This document shows positions 7,400 to 13,348 of a stretch of 17,126 nt of DNA, one piece after another. Numbering within the stretch: the first letter of the stretch is position 1; the number at the start of each line of letters is the position of its first letter. Made by a program: the position numbers and the translations under genes. Source of the stretch: UBA10183 sp041653835. Its GTDB lineage: Bacteria > Omnitrophota > Gorgyraeia > Gorgyraeales > Gorgyraeaceae. The stretch lies in the NCBI GenBank assembly GCA_041653835.1, contig JBAZEP010000035.1:1-17126 (forward strand), written 5' to 3'. The notes beneath the pieces are model-generated. The model saw only the letters and a program-made list of their open reading frames with translations. It was not told the origin of the DNA and ran no database searches.

Positions 7400-8434
7400 T
7401 TAATCAAATAGCAGATTACAATTAAGCAATCTGCATGTTCTCCGGCACTTCTGAATGGCTTTCCGTATTTTGCCTGCGGAAGCAGAGTTCCATATTTGCT
7501 CGGGGCCTTTTTTAAACTCCCCGATACCAGCCATATTCCAGCACAACAAGACATCACCCCATTGGTTAATGATAAAATTATTTTCTTCGCTGAGACAATG
7601 CTCTGACATATTCTCTGAAGGATTGGCGAAATACCTCTGGAATCTTCGCAATTGTTCTACGGGATTATATATTTCTATTACGTCCTTTTTAAGCATAATC
7701 AGCCTTTCGATCATACTGATAAGCTTATCTCGCTCATTGCCTTTTGGCCAAAGCCTGTTTTTATGGAACCACGCCTTGTCATAAGGCAGGCCGAAAGGAT
7801 GGTCTAATGCCTGAAAAACAATCCTGTCCGCCAATTTCCTATCATGAACAATACTGACTAAGTCCGGGATCTCGAAATAATTAAGTCCTGTCAGAACCGT
7901 GACAATGTTAATTGAACACCTTCTTGGAGCGGCCTTAAACTGCATAAGGGCATTCATCACTCTTTGGTATAGCCCGGCCTTTCCGCGCAGATAATCATGG
8001 GTTTCAGGTGTACTGCCGTCGAGCGAGACATTCAGGGTCAAACTATCGAATCCCGAAAGCGCTGTTATATCTTCCGCGGCCAGAAGAGAGGCATTCGTGC
8101 AAATGTAGGATCGTATGCCGTTTTTATGGCAGAAACGAATAATATCTATCATATCTTTTCTTATGAACGGCTCTCCTCCTGTTATACTAAGGCGGTAAAC
8201 ACCCATCCACTCTTTCAGGGAGCTTATAATGCCTATCCATTCCCCGTACGAAAGCTCTTTTTTTCCTATCGTGCTTAATTTTTTACGGGTAAATCTTTCC
8301 CGTATCGCCGAAAATAAGAGCCGGGGCATTTCCCCTAACATTACTGCATCTCCCCCTTTGCAATGAAGGCAGCGTAAATTGCAACGCCCTGTTACACTTA
8401 TGCTTATATTGGTTGGTTTATGCAAATCATTCAC
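7400..8434 (-). CDS. PqqE-like radical SAM protein with C-terminal cysteine cluster
   Basis: A 344-residue radical SAM enzyme. Cluster cysteines C18, C22 and C25 (CNLRCLHC) and GGEP (86-89) are intact, with LNVSLDGS at 134-141. Between the cysteine motif and GGEP there is an extra stretch of about 35 residues (28-62) with a basic helix-like part, longer than in most relatives. The C-terminal half has C280, C298, C330, C334 and C339 (LLCWN, then CRRTCRLLNC), consistent with an auxiliary-cluster domain. The start is a GTG at 8434 that overlaps the ABC ATPase stop by eight bases. It directly follows the exporter genes, so it may modify the exported compound or its carrier; this is inference from position only. 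A short GC hairpin-like core (8323-8339) lies within the extra stretch. Confidence 0.88.
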   Translation of the reverse strand: MNDLHKPTNISISVTGRCNLRCLHCKGGDAVMLGEMPRLLFSAIRERFTRKKLSTIGKKELSYGEWIGIISSLKEWMGVYRLSITGGEPFIRKDMIDIIRFCHKNGIRSYICTNASLLAAEDITALSGFDSLTLNVSLDGSTPETHDYLRGKAGLYQRVMNALMQFKAAPRRCSINIVTVLTGLNYFEIPDLVSIVHDRKLADRIVFQALDHPFGLPYDKAWFHKNRLWPKGNERDKLISMIERLIMLKKDVIEIYNPVEQLRRFQRYFANPSENMSEHCLSEENNFIINQWGDVLLCWNMAGIGEFKKGPEQIWNSASAGKIRKAIQKCRRTCRLLNCNLLFD

Positions 8435-9167
8435 GCCGGCTATCCTTTACGAGACTTATATATTTATCTATGGCGGCGCCTGTATGCTCAAATGCCGCTA
8501 CTCGCCCTTTATCCAGTAATATTACCCTGTCGCAAAGCCGCCTTACTATATCCAGATCATGTGAAGATATTACTATCGTTTTTTTCATCTTTTTAAATTC
8601 CTCTATAACCTTAAATCCCTCGCTCGTGAAATTGCGGTCTCCTGTAGCGAATATTTCATCGAACAGTAAAATATCCCTCGATGCCTGTATAACAATAGAA
8701 AACGCCAGACGCTCTTCCATTCCCAAAGAAAGTATACGCGCCTCGGAATCTACGAAATCCCCTACACCCGCGAAATCTATTATTTTTTTAAGCCGCTTAC
8801 GTACATCCTTCCTATCCAATCCCATTATAGCGCCGTACAAAAATATATTATCCCTGACCGACAGATCGGGCGAAAAAATGTCACCTGACTGCAGAAGGGC
8901 CGTAATATCTCCGGATATACGGATCGCGCCTGTCGTAGGTTTATATATCCCGCTTATGATTTTCAATAAGGTACTTTTGCCCGACCCATTGGCACCGATC
9001 AATCCTACTATCTCCCCTTTTTTTATGTCTATGTTTATGTCATTAAGGGCGCATATTATCTCCGGGGCTTTCTTCTTTCTCATCGCCCCCGTAACAGCCC
9101 TGGATAAAAGACTGCGGCCTTTTGAATAGAACGTAAATTTTTTTGAAACATTGGACAATGTAATCAT
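8427..9167 (-). CDS. ABC exporter ATP-binding protein (Wzt/TagH/KpsT-like)
   Basis: A 246-residue ATPase of the polysaccharide and teichoic acid exporter branch. Walker A is GANGSGKST (58-66), Walker B is DILLFDEIFATGD (165-177), and the switch histidine is H203 in SSHD. The stretch LLQSGDIFSPDLSVRDNIFLYG, split over 91-112, corresponds to the 'F.p.ltgreNi.lng' region of Wzt-type ATPases. The ABC signature reads LSLGM (147-151) where relatives usually have YSSGM. The protein ends soon after the nucleotide-binding domain, so it lacks the C-terminal glycan-binding domain found in O-antigen Wzt; it is closer in length to KpsT or TagH. It pairs with the permease gene 13 bases upstream and powers export of a lipid-linked glycan or similar product across the inner membrane. 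Confidence 0.93.
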   Translation of the reverse strand: MITLSNVSKKFTFYSKGRSLLSRAVTGAMRKKKAPEIICALNDINIDIKKGEIVGLIGANGSGKSTLLKIISGIYKPTTGAIRISGDITALLQSGDIFSPDLSVRDNIFLYGAIMGLDRKDVRKRLKKIIDFAGVGDFVDSEARILSLGMEERLAFSIVIQASRDILLFDEIFATGDRNFTSEGFKVIEEFKKMKKTIVISSHDLDIVRRLCDRVILLDKGRVAAFEHTGAAIDKYISLVKDSRRE

Positions 9168-9180
9168 ATCGGCAATATTA

Positions 9181-9948
9181 TTAAATCTTTTCTACTATAG
9201 CGCTTTCAAATCTTTTGAAAATAAGATAGCCTATGGAGAATATAGATAAAGCGAACAAAAACAGGAATAGCATATTCATTAAATTCGGAATCCTTTTGAA
9301 TAATAGAATATCGCGGGCGAATATCATGATTTGGGTTAAAGGATTCATCAAATATAGCGGAAGCTTGCCCCTGGATACAAGCGTAGCCGGGTCATAGAAT
9401 ACCGGCGTTACAAAAAACCCCAGTTTCAGGGCAATATCCCATACATACGACATATCTTTAAAATATATATTCAGGCATGAAAGCACCAGGGACACGCCTC
9501 CTATCAACAGCAATTCTATCAGTATAACGAACGGTAACAGCGCTGCTGCCCATGAAAAACCTATTCCGGAAAATATGATAAAACATCCCAGGATAAGCAA
9601 TTCTAAGAAAAACGACAAGAATGTTTCCAGGACAGAGCCGGCTACAACCGCTGTCACGGGGACATAAGCATTCTTAAGCATTGTTCTTTTTGCTACAATG
9701 CTCCGCAAACTGCTGGTAGTGGCCCTGCTGAAAAAATTCCAGTAAAGTATGCCTATCAATAAGAATATACCGTAATGCGGGATGCCTGCCCCTATGCGCC
9801 TGGAAAACATCATATACAGGATCAACAGCATTAATAACGGATGCAGCAATGTCCAGGCGAATCCCAAAACCGCGCCTCCGGTCCTTAGCTTAAAGCCTGA
9901 TATAATGAATTCTCGCACTATATTCACATATCGCCTGTTTATTCTCAT
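9181..9948 (-). CDS. ABC-2 type exporter permease (Wzm/TagG/KpsM-like)
   Basis: A 255-residue integral membrane permease with about six hydrophobic segments. The first is LGFAWTLLHPLLMLLILYMMF, and others lie near residues 80-95, 107-130, 133-165, 170-190 and 225-245. The opening 'RTGGAVLGFAWTLLHPL' and the later NIYFKDM and YLMNPLTQI match the ABC2_membrane exporters of O-antigen, capsule and teichoic acid. It would form the transmembrane channel with the ATPase encoded next. Its ATG overlaps the stop of the HprK-like gene (ATGA at 9945-9948), and the ATPase gene begins 13 bases beyond its stop, so all three are probably translated together. Confidence 0.93.
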   Translation of the reverse strand: MRINRRYVNIVREFIISGFKLRTGGAVLGFAWTLLHPLLMLLILYMMFSRRIGAGIPHYGIFLLIGILYWNFFSRATTSSLRSIVAKRTMLKNAYVPVTAVVAGSVLETFLSFFLELLILGCFIIFSGIGFSWAAALLPFVILIELLLIGGVSLVLSCLNIYFKDMSYVWDIALKLGFFVTPVFYDPATLVSRGKLPLYLMNPLTQIMIFARDILLFKRIPNLMNMLFLFLFALSIFSIGYLIFKRFESAIVEKI

Positions 9949-10970
9949 AATCGCGCCCGGGAGCTTAAAAAATCAGCTAACTCTTCCGCTGACTTATCTT
10001 TATCCCTCCCGATCCTCAATTCATAAGTATCCGCCCTGCAGACCATCGCCAGAAAGATAAACAGCCTTGAGAAGACCATGGCTGTTTTCTTCATGATATC
10101 CGAGAAATCCCCGCGCAAGAACAGTTCCACAACCTGGGGCAAGCCCAGGCCAAAGACGCCGGATTGCATAAACGGCATAATGCATTTTACTTTTGATATT
10201 TTTCTTATTTCTGTTTTTCCGGTAAAAACCCTTTTTCCGATCAATATGCTGCGCAGTCTTGCCCGATCAACGATCCTGCCTTTGAAATATTCCAGGTCTA
10301 TTAGTAATTTCTCCCCGTAAAACATCCTATGTATCCTGGTTATATATTCCTGGGGTATCTTCCCGGCGTATCCCTTATCCCTTACCCCTATGCGCAGCAG
10401 CATAGGGAACACATTGTTTTTCATGTCTACCAGGCATACATCATCCGCTATTAATTTTATATCTTTCCGCCTCTCTATCACTCCCAGCGCCAGCGTCGTC
10501 TTGCCCGCCTCCATCGGCAGCAGGCAGATAGCCGCCTGTCCATTTACGGAAAAACCCGCGGCATGTATCCTGTGAATATGCCTCTGGTCCAGCAGCTCCC
10601 CTGTCCTGGAGAGTATAGCCAGCTTCGCCTTTTCATACAGCAGGCTCTCGTCCTCGCTGTAAAGTTCGGCCTTTTCCCCGCGAAAATCATAGATCATCAA
10701 ACCCCTGCCGGAATAATCAACATAATGCACGCCTTTATCCCTATAGCAGATAGATCCCAGGCTATATAAAGACGCCTCCAGCGGCGGCACCTTCTCGTAA
10801 GGAGGGCGGGTTTCGAAAATATGTACGCTTATTGTTTTCCGGCATGCCCTGCCTTTGTTCTCCCCGGAAACATAAAGGATAAAATCTTTGCTTAAATTCT
10901 CCGCGGCGAAAATATTATCCACGGATATTTCCACGCTTATCCCGTATATTTCCAAAAATATTTTACTCAT
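9945..10970 (-). CDS. HPr-kinase-like P-loop protein (HprK family, ScmC-like)
   Basis: A 341-residue protein. Residues about 130-200 resemble the catalytic core of HPr kinase/phosphorylase relatives: IHRIHAAGFSVNG (132-144), then a P-loop MEAGKTTLAL (153-162) with K157 and T158, then LIADDVCLVD (173-182) with the paired aspartates. The first glycine of the classical Walker A (GxxxxGKT) is absent. The N-terminal 120 residues are beta-rich and unlike the HprK N-domain. The protein resembles the HprK-like members of radical SAM cassettes, such as SynChlorMet ScmC, and the kinases of paeninodin-type lasso peptide clusters that phosphorylate a precursor peptide. The real substrate is unknown, and it is not a PTS regulator by context: no HPr or PTS gene is present. 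It overlaps the exporter permease by four bases. Confidence 0.72.
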   Translation of the reverse strand: MSKIFLEIYGISVEISVDNIFAAENLSKDFILYVSGENKGRACRKTISVHIFETRPPYEKVPPLEASLYSLGSICYRDKGVHYVDYSGRGLMIYDFRGEKAELYSEDESLLYEKAKLAILSRTGELLDQRHIHRIHAAGFSVNGQAAICLLPMEAGKTTLALGVIERRKDIKLIADDVCLVDMKNNVFPMLLRIGVRDKGYAGKIPQEYITRIHRMFYGEKLLIDLEYFKGRIVDRARLRSILIGKRVFTGKTEIRKISKVKCIMPFMQSGVFGLGLPQVVELFLRGDFSDIMKKTAMVFSRLFIFLAMVCRADTYELRIGRDKDKSAEELADFLSSRARL

Positions 10971-11013
10971 ATTAATCCCGGCGCCCGCGGTTATAATAGC
11001 GTTTTTAGTTTTT

Positions 11014-11048
11014 TATACCCCATATTTATAGCATAAATACCGGATATA
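11014..11048 (-). repeat. AT-rich imperfect hairpin in the leader of the HprK-like gene
   Basis: Seven-base arms TATTTAT and ATAAATA (11023-11029, 11033-11039) flank a three-base loop. A second pairing block (11014-11020 with 11042-11048) extends the stem through a two-by-two internal loop, including one G-U pair. It is not followed by a U-run in the direction of transcription, so it does not look like a terminator. It sits in the 99-base gap upstream of the HprK-like gene, the largest gap between genes in the window. It may be just the AT-rich spacer. Confidence 0.4.
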
Positions 11049-11069
11049 TAAAATATAATAATTTGTTAC

Positions 11070-13274
11070 CTATTTCGGTATCGCGTCTTTTCTCTTCTTT
11101 AACATAGTTTTTAAATGCCTGCCCGCGCTTATGACCGCGCCTATCGTGTGAAAATTAGTGAAAAATAAAAAGAAGAATCTGGGGATATCATAGATTATGA
11201 AATAGATTATAAACCAGGGTTTTATCTTTATATTTTTAACGATAAGCAGATACCTGTTCCTGAACGCGTAATATTGCCTGTATTTGTAAGCCATGCCTGA
11301 GCCGTTCCTTTCATGATAGCAAACTGCGCCGGGCAGGTACAGGCACTTCCATCCCCTTTTCCCCGCCCTTATAGCTATATCGAAATCTTCTATAAGGTAG
11401 AAGAAATCCTTATCGAAATATTCCCCGTCTATCTTCACATCATCGAGCATTTCTCTTTTATAGACAGCTGCTGCTGCGCACGGGCCTAAAATAGCTGTGT
11501 CCTTATCGTATTGCCCTCTATCCTTTTCGCCCGAACCCCTGTCGAAAAATCTGAAGGATCGGGACAGTACCAGCCCGGTGGAGTCTATTATATTGCCGGT
11601 TTTGGTTTTCAGGATCTTCACGCCTATCATGCCTGTATCCTTATCCAGACTGTCTATATGCCTGCTTATATTATGCAGAAAATCATCGCCGAGGATCACA
11701 TCCGGGTTCATGGTAACGATATAGTCCCCTTTGCTTAAAGCTATTCCCATATTTATAGCTCCGGAAAATCCCGCATTGTCCTTATTCTTTTTTATCTTAA
11801 CCCTGTCTTTATATTCATCTATGATATCGGCAGTCCTGTCAACGGAAGCGTTATCTACCAATATTATTTCATAGCCCCGGAAGTCCTGTTCAAATATAGA
11901 ATCAAGGCACTGCCGGATATGTTTCTCGGAATTATATGTCACTATCACTATCGAAAACCTGGCCGCGGAAATGCCCTGAGACAGGGCATTTCCGCGACTA
12001 ACCGCCGCCCTGTTCTTTTCCATGCATTCCAGGTATCTCTTTTCTATTTCCCCGCAATGCGTAGTTATATTTTTTATTTCCACAGTATTTCTTTTTAAAT
12101 TTTCTATGATCCCGGGATTTTCCAGGATTTTCCCGATAAGCGCGGCCAATCCGTCAAAATCCCCGGAGCGGTATAACATGCCGTTCTCATTATCCCTGAT
12201 CAGTTCCTTTACCCCGCCCACGTCCGAGGACAATACAGGGGTTTTAGTCAGGATTGCCTCGTGAAGCACCAAAGGCGAATTCTCATCCCATATGGATGAG
12301 AAAACAAGCACGTCTATCTCCTTAAAGACCGCGGCTACTTCTTTATTGTCAAATCCGCCCATGAAACTTATGTCTTTATTGCTCCTGGCTATATATCTTA
12401 TCGCGTTATAATAGTTAAACGGCCAGTTATTGGCGGGCGGTTTCCCGTATATTTTAAGTATTGCCCTGCCCCGGCCTATCTTATTAAAAGCCTTTATCAG
12501 CACGTGCACGCCTTTGGCGGGCGCCAGCGTGCCTATAAAACCGAACCTTATCTTTCCGGACCTTATTTTTCCCGTGTCTTCCAATAAACCGGTATTCATG
12601 CCGTTGTCCAGATAAATGATTTTATCCTTGGGAAGGCCGAGTTCTATAAACCTGTTCCTGAGAAAATTTGACGGGGCTATGAACAAGTCCACGGCTTTAT
12701 ATATCCCGGACAGGTCAGGATTGAACCTGGCAGGGATTTTGTAGTGCATCAGAACCTTGAATATTTTTTTGATCAGGACCTTGGGATTGAGCGAAGTCGA
12801 CAGGCAGTAAGGACAATTGGCACCCAGAGGGTTTTTGCATATTTTTCTGTTATTCCTTAAAAGCTGTCCTTTCGGGCACATGAGCCAGAAATCATGCAGT
12901 GTAAAAATAACAGGGATGCCGCGCTTTTTAATCTCTTCTATAAGCCCGAGGGACAGGAATAAAAGGTGCTGTATGTGAACTACGTCGGGACCGGCATCAT
13001 CCAGCACTTTTAAGAATCTTTTTTCTATTTCCCTGTTGCTGTATATCCTCTCTATTGAATCATAGTCTTTAAACGTGTGGTTGATCTTATAAACGTTAAG
13101 GCCGTCGTAACTGTCTTTAATAACCTCATATTCTTTTAAAGCGGGGTTATTGATCCTGTAAAAAACGCTTACATTGTGTTTTTTCGTGAGTTCTTTTGAG
13201 AGGTTATACGCGTATATCTCGGAACCGGTCATGCTCTCAGGCGGAAAACAATGGGCTATTTGAAGAATGTTCAT
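11070..13274 (-). CDS. Bifunctional glycosyltransferase: GT4 domain fused to GT2 domain
   Basis: A 734-residue fusion. Residues 1 to about 415 are a GT-B family 4 enzyme: MNILQIAHCFPP, the cysteine-rich segment C133, C146, C154 and C157 common in this subgroup (possibly metal-binding), RFGFIGTLAPAKGVHVLI, and E331-x7-E339 in WDENSPLVLHEA. Residues about 439-734 are a family 2 rhamnosyltransferase-like enzyme: SIVIVTYNSEKHIRQCLDSI, ILVDNASVDRT, NAGFSGAINMG, the metal-binding NPD (523-525), and EDFDIAIRAGKRGW (629-642). A hydrophobic segment at about 686-705 may anchor the C-terminus at the membrane. The linker (about 416-438) contains a perfect hairpin in frame. One protein could add two successive sugars. 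AAGGAG lies 12 bases before the ATG. Confidence 0.93.
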   Translation of the reverse strand: MNILQIAHCFPPESMTGSEIYAYNLSKELTKKHNVSVFYRINNPALKEYEVIKDSYDGLNVYKINHTFKDYDSIERIYSNREIEKRFLKVLDDAGPDVVHIQHLLFLSLGLIEEIKKRGIPVIFTLHDFWLMCPKGQLLRNNRKICKNPLGANCPYCLSTSLNPKVLIKKIFKVLMHYKIPARFNPDLSGIYKAVDLFIAPSNFLRNRFIELGLPKDKIIYLDNGMNTGLLEDTGKIRSGKIRFGFIGTLAPAKGVHVLIKAFNKIGRGRAILKIYGKPPANNWPFNYYNAIRYIARSNKDISFMGGFDNKEVAAVFKEIDVLVFSSIWDENSPLVLHEAILTKTPVLSSDVGGVKELIRDNENGMLYRSGDFDGLAALIGKILENPGIIENLKRNTVEIKNITTHCGEIEKRYLECMEKNRAAVSRGNALSQGISAARFSIVIVTYNSEKHIRQCLDSIFEQDFRGYEIILVDNASVDRTADIIDEYKDRVKIKKNKDNAGFSGAINMGIALSKGDYIVTMNPDVILGDDFLHNISRHIDSLDKDTGMIGVKILKTKTGNIIDSTGLVLSRSFRFFDRGSGEKDRGQYDKDTAILGPCAAAAVYKREMLDDVKIDGEYFDKDFFYLIEDFDIAIRAGKRGWKCLYLPGAVCYHERNGSGMAYKYRQYYAFRNRYLLIVKNIKIKPWFIIYFIIYDIPRFFFLFFTNFHTIGAVISAGRHLKTMLKKRKDAIPK
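11964..11996 (-). repeat. Perfect 15-bp stem, 3-base loop hairpin inside the GT4-GT2 linker
   Basis: The arms CGCGGAAATGCCCTG (minus strand, 11982-11996) and CAGGGCATTTCCGCG (11964-11978) are exact reverse complements separated by TCT. The 33 bases encode 11 in-frame residues (R427 to A437 of the fusion) in the linker between the two glycosyltransferase domains. A perfect GC-containing palindrome of this length in coding DNA is unlikely by chance. It resembles REP-like or palindromic mini-elements, some of which insert in frame in coding genes in other bacteria. No transposase is visible nearby. Confidence 0.9.
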
Positions 13275-13286
13275 ATAGGCTTATAT

Positions 13287-13292
13287 CTCCTT
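13287..13292 (-). promoter_or_regulatory. Strong but distantly spaced ribosome binding site for the GT4-GT2 gene
   Basis: AAGGAG on the minus strand lies 12 bases before the ATG at 13274, longer than the usual 5-9 bases. No nearer start codon in frame is available, so the ATG at 13274 stands. Confidence 0.5.
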
Positions 13293-13298
13293 AACCCC

Positions 13299-13310
13299 AA
13301 GTGTACACTT
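13299..13310. repeat. 12-bp perfect palindrome AAGTGTACACTT
   Basis: A perfect palindrome in the 74-base gap between the B12-type radical SAM gene and the GT4-GT2 gene, seven to eight bases upstream of the ribosome binding site. It could be a dimer-protein operator, or chance in AT-rich spacer DNA; I see no convincing -35/-10 pair beside it. Confidence 0.4.
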
Positions 13311-13348
13311 ATCTTTCGCGCCTCTCTTGAGTGTCATCCGGGATATCG

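Noticed and set aside
8413..9129. Long plus-strand frame (238 codons) opposite the ABC ATPase
   Set aside because: It lies wholly over the clear ATPase gene, has no family motifs, and its composition is that of an antisense frame.
10971..11069. Possible promoter in the gap before the HprK-like gene (TATTAT or TATAAA boxes)
   Set aside because: The gap is AT-rich, so -10-like boxes are frequent, and no -35 box sits at a proper distance.
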